Source of the DNA: Mitsuaria sp. PDC51 | GTDB taxonomy: Bacteria; Pseudomonadota; Gammaproteobacteria; Burkholderiales; Burkholderiaceae_C | DNA length: 64,000 nt | Direction: 5' to 3' | NCBI RefSeq assembly: GCF_900113225.1 | Contig: NZ_FOZE01000001.1 | Location: 1,116,001 to 1,180,000 of the forward strand | Shown here: in pieces, positions 1 to 9,759 of the stretch | Layout: every line of letters starts with the position of its first letter | How positions within the stretch are numbered: position 1 is the first letter of the stretch | Made by a program: the position numbers and the translations under genes | The notes under the pieces: generated by a model | Told to the model about the DNA's origin: nothing | The model's input: the letters and a program-made list of their open reading frames with translations, nothing else | Databases searched by the model: none

Positions 1-2070
1 GTCGAGCTGACCGAACCACCGTCGCTGTACTCGCAGCCGGTCGGCCGGGTGACCGAAGTGCTGGGCGAGATCGACGACCCCGGCATGGAGATCGAGATCG
101 CCGTGCGCAAGTACGAGGTCCCGCACGCCTTCAGCGCCGACACGCTGCAGCAGGCCGCGAAGCTGCCGGACCGCGTCCGCGCGGTCGACATGAAGCACCG
201 CATCGACCTGCGCGACGTGGCGCTGGTGACCATCGACGGCGAGGACGCGCGCGACTTCGACGACGCCGTCTATTGCGAACCCCACAAGCAGGGCAGAGGC
301 AAGACCGCCTTCAAGGGCTGGCGCCTGCTGGTGGCGATCGCCGACGTCAGCCATTACGTCAAGCCCGGCGAGCCGCTGGACCGCGATGCCTATGAGCGCG
401 CGACCTCGGTCTACTTCCCGCGCCGCGTGATCCCCATGCTGCCGGAGAAGCTCTCCAACGGGCTGTGCTCGCTGAACCCGGAGCAGGACCGCCTGTCCAT
501 GGTCTGCGACATGCTGGTCACCGAGGCCGGCGAACTGCACGCCTACCAGTTCTATCCCGCGGTCATCAACTCGCATGCGCGCTTCACCTACACCGAGGTG
601 GCGGCGATCCTGGGCAACACCCATGGCCCCGAGGCCCACAAGCGCCAGGCGCTGGTGCCGCACCTGCTGCACCTGCACGAGGTCTACCGCGCGCTGCTGT
701 CGCAGCGGGCCAAGCGCGGCGCGGTGGACTTCGAGACCACCGAGACCCAGATCGTCTGCGACGACAACGGCCGCATCGAGAAGATCGTGCCGCGCACCCG
801 CAACGAGGCGCACCGGCTGATCGAGGAGGCGATGCTCGCCGCCAACGTCTGCGCGGCCGACTTCATCGCCGGCGGCAAGCACGCGTCGCTGTATCGCGTC
901 CACGAGGGCCCGACGCCCGAGAAGCGCGGCACGCTGCAGGCCTACCTGCGCGCGCTGGGCATCGGCATGGGCATCAGCGACGATCCCACGCCGGGCGAAT
1001 TCCAGGCGATCGCCCAGGCGACCAAGGACCGTCCCGACGCCCAGCAGATCCACACGATGCTGCTGCGCTCGATGCAGCAGGCGATCTACACGCCGTTCAA
1101 CTCGGGCCACTTCGGGCTCGCGTACCAGGCCTACACGCACTTCACCAGCCCGATCCGGCGTTATCCGGACCTGCTGGTGCACCGCGTGATCAAGGCCCTG
1201 CTCGGGACGAAGAAGTACGCCCTGGACGCGCACAAGATGGAAGCGGCCAATCCGCTGCCCAAGCGCCCGGGCAAGGCCGCGCCGAAGATCCCGAACCCGG
1301 GCCTGGCGTCGACCGAGCTCGAGCGCTGGGAGGTGGTCGGCGCGCACTGCAGCGCCAACGAGCGCCGCGCCGACGAGGCCTCCCGCGATGTCGAAGCCTG
1401 GCTGAAGTGCCGCTACATGCGCGACCACCTGGGCGAGGAGTTCGCCGGCACCGTCAGCGCGGTGACGAGCTTCGGCCTGTTCGTGCAGCTCGACGCGATG
1501 TACGTCGAGGGCCTGATCCACATCACCGAGCTCGGTGGCGAGTACTTCCGCTTCGACGAGGTCCGCCAGGAACTGCGGGGCGAGCGCACCGGCATTCGTT
1601 ATGCCACCGGCGCGCGCGTGCAGGTGCAGGTCAGCCGCGTCGACCTGGACGGCCGCAAGATCGACTTCCGCCTGGTGCGCGAGCAGGACGAGCACCGCCT
1701 GCTGCGCGGTGCCCACCGCGACAAGTTCGGCGACAAGCGGGGCGACGGCAAGGGGCCGGCGCGCAAGCAGGACAAGCGCGCCGAGCAGCGCGCCCGGCGT
1801 GAAGCCGCGGCCGCGCCCGCCGCGACGGTCGAGCCGATGCCGCTGCCGCCGCCGGACCCGCCCACGGCGGTCGATGCGCTCGAGCGCATCGAGCAGGCCG
1901 ACCGCGTGCTGAAGGCCGAGCGCCGCAAGTCGGAACGCGCGACCAAGGGCGCGTCGGCGCATCCGGTCAAGGCGGCCAAGCGCACGGCGCGCGGCGCGGC
2001 GAAGTCGGTCGCCGCGAAGGGCAGCGGCGCCCCCGCGGCCAAGACGACGCGTCGCAAGCGAGGCGCCTGA
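1..2070 (+). CDS. rnr: Ribonuclease R (RNB family exoribonuclease), 5' end outside window
   Basis: The reading frame is open from base 1, so the N-terminus (cold-shock/OB domains) lies upstream of the window. RNase R is a processive 3'-5' exoribonuclease for structured RNA, acting in mRNA, rRNA and tmRNA quality control. The RNB catalytic domain is visible, with the Asp-rich metal site IDGEDARDFDDAV near bases 231-270. An S1 RNA-binding domain follows (about 1435-1680; FAGTVSAVTSFGLFVQL). The last 120 or so residues are a low-complexity Lys/Arg/Ala tail, as is common in proteobacterial RNase R. It converges on nnr across a shared hairpin. The later ATG at 49 is internal, because the frame continues upstream of it. 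Confidence 0.95.
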   Translation, partial: VELTEPPSLYSQPVGRVTEVLGEIDDPGMEIEIAVRKYEVPHAFSADTLQQAAKLPDRVRAVDMKHRIDLRDVALVTIDGEDARDFDDAVYCEPHKQGRGKTAFKGWRLLVAIADVSHYVKPGEPLDRDAYERATSVYFPRRVIPMLPEKLSNGLCSLNPEQDRLSMVCDMLVTEAGELHAYQFYPAVINSHARFTYTEVAAILGNTHGPEAHKRQALVPHLLHLHEVYRALLSQRAKRGAVDFETTETQIVCDDNGRIEKIVPRTRNEAHRLIEEAMLAANVCAADFIAGGKHASLYRVHEGPTPEKRGTLQAYLRALGIGMGISDDPTPGEFQAIAQATKDRPDAQQIHTMLLRSMQQAIYTPFNSGHFGLAYQAYTHFTSPIRRYPDLLVHRVIKALLGTKKYALDAHKMEAANPLPKRPGKAAPKIPNPGLASTELERWEVVGAHCSANERRADEASRDVEAWLKCRYMRDHLGEEFAGTVSAVTSFGLFVQLDAMYVEGLIHITELGGEYFRFDEVRQELRGERTGIRYATGARVQVQVSRVDLDGRKIDFRLVREQDEHRLLRGAHRDKFGDKRGDGKGPARKQDKRAEQRARREAAAAPAATVEPMPLPPPDPPTAVDALERIEQADRVLKAERRKSERATKGASAHPVKAAKRTARGAAKSVAAKGSGAPAAKTTRRKRGA

Positions 2071-2103
2071 CGGAAGATCACCCGCTTCGAGCGGGATGAC
2101 ACG

Positions 2104-2124
2104 AGGCCTGGCATTGCCAGGCCT
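2104..2124. terminator. Bidirectional hairpin between convergent rnr and nnr
   Basis: The inverted repeat AGGCCTGGCA / TGCCAGGCCT lies in the 74-bp gap between the two converging stop codons. No strong T-run follows, so its efficiency as an intrinsic terminator is uncertain. A second smaller repeat (CCCGC / GCGGG) lies just before it. Confidence 0.6.
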
Positions 2125-2144
2125 TCGTCGTTGTGGGCACGCGG

Positions 2145-3671
2145 CTACGCGGCCGGGGCGTGCAGCGCGGCCATCGCTGCCACGAGGTCCGCGGCGAGCA
2201 TCGGACCGGCGTGGCCTTCCGCGGCGGCGCCGTGCCAGGCGACCGCGGCCGTGGCGAGATCGTGCGGCGAGACCTCCGGCGACTGCGCCCACATGCCGCC
2301 GATCCAGCCGGCCAGCACATCGCCGCTGCCCGCCGTCGCCAGCGCCGACGAGCCGGTGCTGTTGATCGACAAGGGCTGCGCCGCCGAAGCGACGACGCTG
2401 CCCGAGCCCTTCAGCACTACCGTCGCGCCGAAGCGCTGAGCGAGCTGCGCAGCGGCCGCGAGCCGGTCGGCCTGCACGTCGGCGGCTGACGTCAGTCCGA
2501 GCAGGCGGGCGGCTTCCAGCGGATGGGGCGTCAGGAGGGTCGACCAGCCATGGGCGGCGCGACGGCGCAGCGAGGCCTGCAGCGATTCATCGCCGGCCAC
2601 GAGGTTGAGCGCGTCGGCATCGAGCACGACGTGGCGTGCGCCATGCAGCACGGTCGAGAGCGCCGGCGCGATCGCCGTCCCGCCGCCGCAGCCGCACACC
2701 GCGACGACGTCCCGCCAGGCTTCGGCGGGAGCGCTCCAGCGCGCGAAGTCCCAATGCATCAGCTCCGGCTGGGCCGGCCAGGCCAGGCCGTCGTCATCGG
2801 GCAGCGCCGCGTAGACACGCCCGGCGCCGGCCGCGAGCGCGGAGGTGGCTGCGAGCCACGCGGCGCCGCGCATCGTCGGCGCCCCGCCGAGCACGACCAC
2901 GTCGCCATGCCGCCCCTTGTGGCTCGAGGCCGACCGGCGGAAATCGCGCTGCCAGCGCGCGATGCGCTCACGGCCGAAGAGCGTGGCGGGCGCTTGCGCG
3001 ACGGCGCCCTCGGCCGGCGCCTCGCCGAGGTCATCGAACCACAGGCGCCCGGCGAGCGCGCGCCCTTCGCCGGTGAACAGCCCGGTCTTGAGCGTCAGGA
3101 AGGTCAGCGTGTGGTCGGCCTCGACCGCATGAGCGCCCAGCGGCTGGCCCGTGCGCACGTCGAGCCCGCTCGGCAGGTCCACGGCAAGCACCAGGGCGCC
3201 GGCAGCGCGCAAGGCGGCGATGGCCTGGATCGCATCGACGAACGCGCCGTCGGGCGCGCGGTTCGCGCCAAGGCCGAGGAGGGCATCGATGACCAGGTCG
3301 GTATCGTCCGGCAGCGTGGCAAGGTCGGTGAGCGTTGCCAGGCCGGTGGCGCGCGCAGCGTCGAGCGCATGGGCCGCATCGGTGCCCGGCGCCGGTTCGG
3401 TGCCGACCAGGCGCAGGTCGACGCGCCATCCGCGCGCCGCGAGATGCCGGGCCGCGATGAGACCGTCGCCGCCGTTGTTGCCGGGGCCGGCGATGACGAC
3501 GGCGTGGCGGCCGAGCGGTCGCAGCGCCAGCGCGAGTCGGGCGACCGCCAGGCCGGCTCGTTCGATCAGCGTGTGGGGCGGGTGGCGCGAGAGCGCGGCC
3601 GACTCGATGCGTCGACTCGACGCCGCATCGTGCAAGGGCTGCGCGAGGGAGAGGGGGAGGACGGGCCGCAT
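2145..3671 (-). CDS. nnr: Bifunctional NAD(P)H-hydrate repair enzyme (epimerase + ADP-dependent dehydratase)
   Basis: This 508-residue protein has the two-domain YjeF architecture. The N-terminal epimerase domain carries the motif AGPGNNGGDGLIAARHL. The C-terminal ribokinase-like dehydratase has the glycine-rich GRHGDVVVLGG, the TPHPLEAARLLG motif and the nucleotide-site AGSGDVLAG. Together they repair hydrated NADH/NADPH: the epimerase equilibrates the R and S forms and the dehydratase restores the S form using ADP. The protein is cytosolic. It ends 74 bp from the end of the convergent rnr gene. Family length and domain order are normal. Confidence 0.93.
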   Translation of the reverse strand: MRPVLPLSLAQPLHDAASSRRIESAALSRHPPHTLIERAGLAVARLALALRPLGRHAVVIAGPGNNGGDGLIAARHLAARGWRVDLRLVGTEPAPGTDAAHALDAARATGLATLTDLATLPDDTDLVIDALLGLGANRAPDGAFVDAIQAIAALRAAGALVLAVDLPSGLDVRTGQPLGAHAVEADHTLTFLTLKTGLFTGEGRALAGRLWFDDLGEAPAEGAVAQAPATLFGRERIARWQRDFRRSASSHKGRHGDVVVLGGAPTMRGAAWLAATSALAAGAGRVYAALPDDDGLAWPAQPELMHWDFARWSAPAEAWRDVVAVCGCGGGTAIAPALSTVLHGARHVVLDADALNLVAGDESLQASLRRRAAHGWSTLLTPHPLEAARLLGLTSAADVQADRLAAAAQLAQRFGATVVLKGSGSVVASAAQPLSINSTGSSALATAGSGDVLAGWIGGMWAQSPEVSPHDLATAAVAWHGAAAEGHAGPMLAADLVAAMAALHAPAA

Positions 3672-3744
3672 GGCGCCGACTCTAGCGCTTCGGCCCCCGG
3701 AGCGTGGCGAGGCGGGGCGCCGCCAGACGCTTCCGCGTCGATGG

Positions 3745-4950
3745 TCAGCGCAGCCGGCCGGGCTCCAGCAGCGCGGCGTCGATGCCCGGGTCCTGCTTCG
3801 CCAGCCGGGCCGAGATCAATTGCGCCGCGGCGCCGGCCATGGTCCAGCCATGCTCGCCGTGGCCGATGTTGAGCCAGACGCCGGGCAGGCCCGACTCGCC
3901 GATCAGCGGCAGCTCGTCGGGCAGCAGCAGCCGCGCGGTCTTCCAGCGCTGTTGTCCGCCGGCCAGCAGCGCGCCGGGGAACCAGTCATGCGCCGCCTGG
4001 TGCAACGCGCCCATCGACTGGCCGTCGGGCTGCGACGAGGCGCCGCCGAGCTCATTGGCGCCGCCCACGCGCACGCGCTGCCCCAGCCGGGTGAGGCTGA
4101 CGCCGAGGCTCATGTCGACCACGGTGGCGCGCGGCCCCAGGTCCGGGTGCGCTTCCAGCTGCCGCAGCGGTGCCGTGATCGTGTGGGTGTGGACCGTCCC
4201 CCAGGGCAGCTTCAGGCCCTGCGCCGCGAGCAGCGGCGCCGCGCCCTTGCCCGCGCACACCAGCACCGCGTCCACGCGCACCGGCTCGCCGGCCGCGACG
4301 TGCACCGCGGGCGAGCTGCCCGGCTCGACGCGCAGCACGTCGGTGTTGAAGTGCCAGTGCACGCCCAGGCGCTGCGCCTCCACCCGCAGCGCCTGGCTGA
4401 ACTGGCGCGCGTTGGCGGCTTCGTCCTGCGTCAGCAGGATGCCGCCGTGCAGCGGCGTTTCGGCGTTGAGTCCGGGTTCCTGCGCGCGGCATCCCTCGGC
4501 ATCGAGTTCGCGGTGCGGCACCTGCCGCTCCTGCAGCCGGGCGAGCAGCGCCGCCGCGGCCTTGTAGTCCTTGGCGCTGCGCCACAGCAGCAGCACGCCG
4601 GCCTCGCGCTCGACCTCCATCTGGAGTTCACGTCGCCACACCGCCATCACCGCCTGCCCGCGCAGCGCCAGCGCGTGCAGCGCCTCGGGCATCGCCTGCG
4701 CGCCGCGCGCACGACCGGCGCGCCAGTGGGCGAAGCGCCAGCCGATCTGGCCCGGCTTGCCGCGCCAGCGCAGCGGCGCGTTCGCCCGCGCGGCCATCAG
4801 GCCCGGCGCGATGAGCCCCGGCGGCGCGAAGCTCGCGCCGGTCGCGACGCTGGTGTCGCGCTCGAAGACCTGGACCTCGTGCCCTTGCAGCGCGAGTTCG
4901 TAGGCGCTGGTCACGCCGGCCAGGCCGGCGCCGATGATGGCGATCCGCAT
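3745..4950 (-). CDS. FAD-dependent D-amino-acid dehydrogenase-like oxidoreductase (DadA family)
   Basis: This 401-residue flavoprotein begins with a Rossmann dinucleotide-binding motif (IIGAGLAGVTSAYELALQG) and an acidic strand end at FERD, typical of the DAO/DadA superfamily. The C-terminal DAO signature LNIGHGEHGWTMA is present. DadA-type enzymes oxidatively deaminate D-amino acids to 2-oxo acids, passing electrons to the respiratory chain. The start lies one base from the stop of the upstream amidase, so the two are probably co-transcribed and may act together in amide or amino-acid catabolism. The exact substrate cannot be read from sequence; glycine or sarcosine oxidase-like activity is an alternative. 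Confidence 0.8.
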   Translation of the reverse strand: MRIAIIGAGLAGVTSAYELALQGHEVQVFERDTSVATGASFAPPGLIAPGLMAARANAPLRWRGKPGQIGWRFAHWRAGRARGAQAMPEALHALALRGQAVMAVWRRELQMEVEREAGVLLLWRSAKDYKAAAALLARLQERQVPHRELDAEGCRAQEPGLNAETPLHGGILLTQDEAANARQFSQALRVEAQRLGVHWHFNTDVLRVEPGSSPAVHVAAGEPVRVDAVLVCAGKGAAPLLAAQGLKLPWGTVHTHTITAPLRQLEAHPDLGPRATVVDMSLGVSLTRLGQRVRVGGANELGGASSQPDGQSMGALHQAAHDWFPGALLAGGQQRWKTARLLLPDELPLIGESGLPGVWLNIGHGEHGWTMAGAAAQLISARLAKQDPGIDAALLEPGRLR

Positions 4951-4951
4951 C

Positions 4952-6307
4952 TCAGCGCGCTCCCGCCGCCAGGGCCGCTTCGACGCGCGCGGCCGCGCCG
5001 AGCACGGCGGCGTCGCGCGACGCCGGCGCCCACAGCATCAGGCCGACCGGCAGCTCGCCTGGGCGCTCGCACGGGATCGAGATCGCGCAGCCGTCGAGCA
5101 GGTTCACGACGGCGGTGTTGCGCAGCAGGCGCGCGTTGGTGGCAAAGAACAGGTCGTCGCTGTGCAGCAAGGGGGCGATCTCCGGGGCTTGCAGGGGAAC
5201 GGTGGGGCTGAGGAAGACATCGATGCCCTGCATCGAGGTCTTCATGTCGTGGATCCAGCGCTGGCGCGCGTCGAGCAGCGCCTGGTAGGCGTCGGGCGCG
5301 ATCGACGCGCCGCGGCGGATGCGCAGCGCGACGCGCGGGTCGTAGCGGTCGCCGCGTTCGGCGAGGCGCGCATGGTGCCACGCCCAGGCCTCGGCGGCGG
5401 TGATGCCGCCCTGGGTTTGCAGTTCCGCCACACGGGGCAGGGCGGGCAGCGCGCGTTCCTCGATGCGCGCGCCGGCCGATCGCAGCGTCGCCAGGGCGCG
5501 CTCGAAGGCGCTCGCGATCGCCGGCTCCAGCTCGTCCTGCATGAAGGTCGGCGTGATCGCGAATCGCCAGGCCGACAGCGGGCGCGCGTCGATCTCTAGC
5601 GGAGCGCCGCTCAGCACCGAATCGAGCAGCGCCGCGTCCCTCACCGAGCGCGTGATCGCGCCGGCCGTGTCCAGCGACGGCGAGAGCGGCAGGCAGCCGC
5701 CCAGCGGCACCCGCCGCGCCGTGCCCTTGAAGCCCACCAGACCCTGCAGCGCGGCCGGGATGCGCAGCGAGCCGCCGGTGTCCGAGCCGAGCGCGGCCCA
5801 CGCCGCGCCCGCCGCGACGCTGACCGCGCCGCCGGAGGTCGAGCCGCCGGGGATGCGGTCCAGGCCGTCGAGGGCGTGTGTCACCGGATTGCGGGGCGTG
5901 CCGTGGTGCGGATTGATGCCGACGCCGGAGAAGGCGAACTCGCTCAGATGGGTGTGGCCGACCAGCGCCGCGCCGGCGGCGCGCAGCCGGGCCACGGCCG
6001 GGGCGTCGCGGGTGGCGGGCGGGGCGTCGTCCATCGCGGCGGAGGCTGCCGTGGTCGGCATGCCGGCGACGTCGAACAGGTCCTTCACCGAGACCGCCAG
6101 GCCGCCCAGCGGCGGGCGAGGCTCGCCGCGGGCGGCCGCTGCGTCGCTGGCCTGGGCGGCGGCGAGGGCCTCCGCGTCGAAGCGTCGCAGGAAGATGTGC
6201 TCGCAGGCCGGGGCGTCGGCGCGGGCCAGGTTGGTGGCGAGCAGGGCGGCGGCCGACTGGCGGCCCTCGCGCAGGGACGCCAGCGCGTCGGTCAAGTCGA
6301 TCGGCAT
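4952..6307 (-). CDS. Amidase signature (AS) family amidohydrolase
   Basis: The Ser-cisSer-Lys triad of the amidase-signature family is visible: the Lys in VSVKDLF, the cis-Ser region GGSTSGGA, and [12 protein letters not shown] around the nucleophile Ser. The frame can be extended 49 codons further upstream, but that extension overlaps the rpsB promoter and leader and is not conserved-looking, so the ATG at 6307 ([12 protein letters not shown]) is chosen, giving 451 residues. These enzymes hydrolyse carboxamides to acids and ammonia. The substrate is unknown. GatA of the amidotransferase is a relative, but no gatB or gatC is adjacent. The gene precedes the DadA-like gene by one base. Confidence 0.85.
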   Translation of the reverse strand: MPIDLTDALASLREGRQSAAALLATNLARADAPACEHIFLRRFDAEALAAAQASDAAAARGEPRPPLGGLAVSVKDLFDVAGMPTTAASAAMDDAPPATRDAPAVARLRAAGAALVGHTHLSEFAFSGVGINPHHGTPRNPVTHALDGLDRIPGGSTSGGAVSVAAGAAWAALGSDTGGSLRIPAALQGLVGFKGTARRVPLGGCLPLSPSLDTAGAITRSVRDAALLDSVLSGAPLEIDARPLSAWRFAITPTFMQDELEPAIASAFERALATLRSAGARIEERALPALPRVAELQTQGGITAAEAWAWHHARLAERGDRYDPRVALRIRRGASIAPDAYQALLDARQRWIHDMKTSMQGIDVFLSPTVPLQAPEIAPLLHSDDLFFATNARLLRNTAVVNLLDGCAISIPCERPGELPVGLMLWAPASRDAAVLGAAARVEAALAAGAR

Positions 6308-6319
6308 GCCAAAACGGGT

Positions 6320-6325
6320 TATACT
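6320..6325 (+). promoter_or_regulatory. Candidate -10 element of the rpsB-tsf promoter
   Basis: TATACT preceded by GGT lies about 190 bp upstream of rpsB, in the gap that separates the divergent amidase. No clear -35 box is seen. It is chosen for its near-consensus match and its position before a long leader. Confidence 0.4.
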
Positions 6326-6511
6326 CTTCGGGTTTTTGCCGGACGACCCAGCCAAGGGGGCTGGAATCCGGCGGGAACGCGGTGTGCAGGCGGAGGATCC
6401 AAGTCCTTGTCGCACGTCGCAAATTCGCGGATCCGGCGAATCAAGGTGTTGCAACGTACAAGCAGACGTCGCAATTCGTGCCGGATTCTAGAACCAACCT
6501 TCGGAGTACTT
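6326..6511 (+). promoter_or_regulatory. rpsB 5' leader, possible S2 autoregulatory RNA
   Basis: A long untranslated stretch precedes rpsB and includes a hairpin-capable segment (CAGCC/GGCTG near 6350). In many proteobacteria ribosomal protein S2 represses rpsB-tsf translation through the leader. I see the length and the stem, not a confirmed motif. A GGAG ribosome-binding site lies at 6503-6506. Confidence 0.35.
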
Positions 6512-7258
6512 ATGTCCGTCACGATGCGTGAGATGCTGGAAGCCGGCGTCCATTTCGGTCACCAAACCCGCTTCTGGAACCCCAAGATGGCCCCGTATAT
6601 CTACGGCCATCGCAACAAGATCCACATCATCAACCTCGAGAAGACGCTGCCCGCGTTCGAGGAAGCCCTGAAGTTCGTGCGCCAGCTCGCTGCCAAGCGC
6701 GGCACGATCCTGATGGTCGGCACCAAGCGCCAGGCCCGTGACATCGTCGCCGCCGAAGCCGAGCGCGCCGGCGTGCCCAGCGTGAACCAGCGTTGGCTGG
6801 GCGGCACGCTGACCAACTTCAAGACGGTCAAGACTTCGCTGAAGAAGCTCAAGGACATGCAGAGCCAGATCGACGCCGGCACCCAGCCCGCGATCAAGAA
6901 GGAAGCCCTGATGTTCCAGCGCGACATCAGCAAGCTGGAAAAGAACATCGGCGGCATCCAGGACATGGCCGCGCTGCCTGACGCCCTGTTCGTCATCGAC
7001 GTCGGCTACCACAAGATCGCCGTCGCCGAAGCCAAGAAGCTGGGCATCCCGGTCATCGGCGTCGTCGACACCAACCACTCGCCCGAAGGCATCGACTACG
7101 TCATCCCCGGCAACGACGACTCGGCCAAGGCGGTCGCCCTGTACGCCAAGGCCGTCGCCGACGCCGTGCTGGAAGGCCGTGCCAACTCGACGAACGAAGT
7201 CGTCCAGGCCGTCGCCGCCGAAGGCGACGAGTTCGTGGAAGTGAACGAAGGCGCCTGA
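6512..7258 (+). CDS. rpsB: 30S ribosomal protein S2
   Basis: This 248-residue protein has the S2 hallmark segments [19 protein letters not shown] and [17 protein letters not shown], with [11 protein letters not shown] and [11 protein letters not shown] downstream. S2 assembles late on the 30S subunit and is needed for mRNA binding. The ATG at 6512 has GGAG six bases upstream; the in-frame region further upstream belongs to the leader. It begins the conserved rpsB-tsf-pyrH-frr order. Length is normal for the family. Confidence 0.98.
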   Translation: MSVTMREMLEAGVHFGHQTRFWNPKMAPYIYGHRNKIHIINLEKTLPAFEEALKFVRQLAAKRGTILMVGTKRQARDIVAAEAERAGVPSVNQRWLGGTLTNFKTVKTSLKKLKDMQSQIDAGTQPAIKKEALMFQRDISKLEKNIGGIQDMAALPDALFVIDVGYHKIAVAEAKKLGIPVIGVVDTNHSPEGIDYVIPGNDDSAKAVALYAKAVADAVLEGRANSTNEVVQAVAAEGDEFVEVNEGA

Positions 7259-7289
7259 TCCAGGCCCGAAGCCCTCAAGGGACATGACA

Positions 7290-7310
7290 AGGGGGCTGAT
7301 TCAGCCCCCT
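7290..7310 (+). terminator. Hairpin between rpsB and tsf
   Basis: AGGGGGCTGA / TCAGCCCCCT forms a strong stem followed by TTCGTCC, not a full T-run. It may act as a partial terminator or an mRNA-stabilising hairpin that sets the S2 to EF-Ts ratio. Confidence 0.6.
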
Positions 7311-7376
7311 TCGTCCAACCAGATTCAGAATTCCGCGGCGCCGGGTCGTTCCGGGCCGCGACACACGGAGATTGAA

Positions 7377-8273
7377 ATGGCAGCAATTACCGCAAGCATG
7401 GTCGCCGAGCTGCGCGCCCGCACCGACTCCCCGATGATGGAGTGCAAGAAGGCCCTGACCGAGGCCGACGGCGACATGACCCGCGCGGAAGAGATCCTGC
7501 GCGTCAAGCTGGGCAACAAGGCCGGCAAGGCCGCCTCGCGCATCACCGCCGAAGGCGTCGTCGCCGCCGCCGTGAAGGGTGCCGCCGGTGCCGTCATCGA
7601 AGTCAACTGCGAAACCGACTTCGTTTCCAAGAACGACGCCTTCCTGGCCTTCGTGAACGCGCTGGCCGGCCTGGTCGCCGAGAACAACCCCGCCGACATC
7701 GCCGCCCTGTCCGCCCTGCCGCTGTCGCAGGAAGGCTTCGGCCCGACGGTCGAGGACGTGCGCAAGGGCCTGATCGGCAAGATCGGCGAGAACATGACGA
7801 TCCGCCGCTTCAAGCGCTACGAAGGCGCCAAGCTGGCGTCCTACCTGCACGGCACCCGCATCGGCGTGATCGTCGAGTTCGAGGGTGACGAAGTCGCCGC
7901 CAAGGACGTCGCGATGCACGTCGCCGCGATGAAGCCGGCTGCGCTGTCGTCCGCCGAAGTCCCGGCCGAGCTGGTCGAGAAGGAGCGCAAGATCGCCGCC
8001 GAGAAGGCCGCCGAATCCGGCAAGCCGGCCGAGATCGTCGCCAAGATGGTCGAGGGCTCGGTGCAGAAGTTCCTGAAGGAAGTCTCGCTGCTGGACCAGG
8101 TCTTCGTGAAGGCCGCCGACGGCAAGCAGACCGTCGCCCAGATGCTCAAGGAGAAGGCCACGACGGTGAAGTCGTTCACCCTGTACGTGGTGGGCGAGGG
8201 CATCGAGAAGAAGGTCGACGACTTCGCCGCCGAAGTGGCTGCCCAGGTGGCGGCCGCGAGCAAGCAGCAATAA
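7377..8273 (+). CDS. tsf: Elongation factor Ts
   Basis: This 298-residue protein begins [19 protein letters not shown] and carries the conserved EF-Ts segments [14 protein letters not shown] and [17 protein letters not shown]-Ts is the guanine nucleotide exchange factor that regenerates EF-Tu-GTP. The ATG at 7377, preceded by CGGAGATTGAA, is chosen over the longer in-frame opening because that N-terminus matches the family. It lies downstream of rpsB, separated by a hairpin, and is followed by a terminator-like hairpin before pyrH. Confidence 0.98.
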   Translation: MAAITASMVAELRARTDSPMMECKKALTEADGDMTRAEEILRVKLGNKAGKAASRITAEGVVAAAVKGAAGAVIEVNCETDFVSKNDAFLAFVNALAGLVAENNPADIAALSALPLSQEGFGPTVEDVRKGLIGKIGENMTIRRFKRYEGAKLASYLHGTRIGVIVEFEGDEVAAKDVAMHVAAMKPAALSSAEVPAELVEKERKIAAEKAAESGKPAEIVAKMVEGSVQKFLKEVSLLDQVFVKAADGKQTVAQMLKEKATTVKSFTLYVVGEGIEKKVDDFAAEVAAQVAAASKQQ

Positions 8274-8286
8274 GCATCGCGACTCA

Positions 8287-8310
8287 AAAAGGGCGCCTCT
8301 GGCGCCCTTT
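8287..8310 (+). terminator. Intrinsic terminator-like hairpin after tsf
   Basis: AAAGGGCGCC / GGCGCCCTTT with a three-base loop and flanking A/T lies 14 bases after the tsf stop and about 70 bases before pyrH. It probably separates rpsB-tsf from the pyrH transcript. Confidence 0.75.
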
Positions 8311-8380
8311 ACACTTGTGCGCTTGCGCATGCAGGCGCACGCACGACACTCTCTCTATCGGCTGTATTGACGAGGTAACA

Positions 8381-9091
8381 ATGCCCGCCCACAAACGCAT
8401 CCTGCTCAAGCTTTCCGGTGAAGCCCTGATGGGCGACGACTCCTACGGCATCAACCGCGCGACCATCGTGCGCATGGTCCAGGAAATCCAGGAAGTGACG
8501 AAGCTCGGCGTCGAAGTCGCGGTCGTCATCGGCGGCGGGAACATCTTCCGCGGCGTGGCGGGCGGCTCGGTGGGCATGGACCGCGCGACGGCCGACTACA
8601 TGGGCATGCTGGCGACGGTGATGAACTCGCTGGCCCTGGCCGACACGATGCGCCAGGAAGGCATGACCGCCCGCGTCATGTCGGCGATCGCGATCGAGCA
8701 GGTCGTCGAGCCCTACGTGCGCCCCAAGGCACTGCAGTATCTGGAAGAAGGCAAGGTCGTCGTGTTCGCCGCCGGCACCGGCAACCCCTTCTTCACGACC
8801 GACACGGCCGCCGCGCTGCGCGGCGCGGAAGTGGGCGCCGAGATCATGCTCAAGGCGACCAAGGTGGACGGCGTCTACACCGCCGACCCGAAGAAGGACC
8901 CGACCGCGACGCGCTACGCCCGCATCACCTTCGACGAGGCCATCAGCAAGAACCTGCAAGTCCTGGACGCGACCGCGTTCGCGCTGTGCCGTGACCAGAA
9001 GCTCCCCATCAAGGTGTTCTCGATCTTCAAGCCGGGCGCGCTCAAGCGCGTCGTGATGGGTGAGGATGAAGGCACCCTGGTGCACGTCTGA
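8381..9091 (+). CDS. pyrH: Uridylate kinase
   Basis: This 236-residue protein of the amino-acid-kinase fold has [14 protein letters not shown] at the N-terminus, the glycine loop [11 protein letters not shown], and the [20 protein letters not shown] segment of bacterial UMP kinases. It phosphorylates UMP to UDP in pyrimidine nucleotide synthesis and is hexameric and allosterically controlled. The ATG at 8381 follows GAGGTAACA. It heads the next block of the conserved cluster and is followed by frr after 94 bp. Confidence 0.97.
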   Translation: MPAHKRILLKLSGEALMGDDSYGINRATIVRMVQEIQEVTKLGVEVAVVIGGGNIFRGVAGGSVGMDRATADYMGMLATVMNSLALADTMRQEGMTARVMSAIAIEQVVEPYVRPKALQYLEEGKVVVFAAGTGNPFFTTDTAAALRGAEVGAEIMLKATKVDGVYTADPKKDPTATRYARITFDEAISKNLQVLDATAFALCRDQKLPIKVFSIFKPGALKRVVMGEDEGTLVHV

Positions 9092-9185
9092 GGCGGCTCG
9101 CGCGTTGGAGTCCGGATCGCCGCTCCACCGGGAGCGGATCCTGCTCCGCCGATCCCGCTCGACCCTTTGATCCGAGGAAAAGAAC

Positions 9186-9746
9186 ATGAGCATCGCCGAC
9201 ATCAAGAAGAACGTCGAAGCCAAGATGGCCAAGTCCGTCGAGGCCTACAAGAACGAACTGCAGAAGATCCGCACCGGTCGCGCCCACCCCGGCCTGCTGG
9301 ACCAGGTGCACGTGGACTACTACGGCTCGATGGTGCCGATCTCGCAGGTGGCCAACGTCACGCTGCTGGACGCCCGCACGGTCAGCGTGCAGCCCTGGGA
9401 GAAGGGCATGGGCCAGAAGATCGAGAAGGCCATCCGCGAATCCGACCTGGGCCTGAATCCGTCGTCGCAGGGCGACCTGATCCGCGTGCCGATGCCGCCG
9501 CTGTCGGAAGAGCGCCGCCGCGATCTGGTGAAGGTCGCCAAGGGTGCTGCCGAGGATGCCAAGGTCGCCGTGCGCAACCTGCGCCGCGATGCCAACGAGC
9601 AGGCCAAGAAGATGGCCAAGGACAAGCTCATCACCGAGGACGACGAGCGTCGCAGCCAGGACGAGGTCCAGAAGCTGACCGACCGCGTCGTCAACGAGAT
9701 CGACAAGCTGCTCTCGGCCAAGGAAGCCGAGATCATGGCCGTCTGA
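9186..9746 (+). CDS. frr: Ribosome recycling factor
   Basis: The product has 186 residues, the usual family length. The conserved features [21 protein letters not shown] and the C-terminal helical region ([15 protein letters not shown]) are visible. With EF-G it splits post-termination ribosomes into subunits. A strong GAGGAAAAGAAC ribosome-binding region precedes the ATG. It lies between pyrH and uppS, as in most proteobacteria. Confidence 0.97.
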   Translation: MSIADIKKNVEAKMAKSVEAYKNELQKIRTGRAHPGLLDQVHVDYYGSMVPISQVANVTLLDARTVSVQPWEKGMGQKIEKAIRESDLGLNPSSQGDLIRVPMPPLSEERRRDLVKVAKGAAEDAKVAVRNLRRDANEQAKKMAKDKLITEDDERRSQDEVQKLTDRVVNEIDKLLSAKEAEIMAV

Positions 9747-9759
9747 TCGTCGCGTCCTT

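Noticed and set aside
6308-6454. N-terminal extension of the amidase
   Set aside because: It runs through the rpsB promoter/leader and has no conserved residues; ATG 6307 gives the family start.
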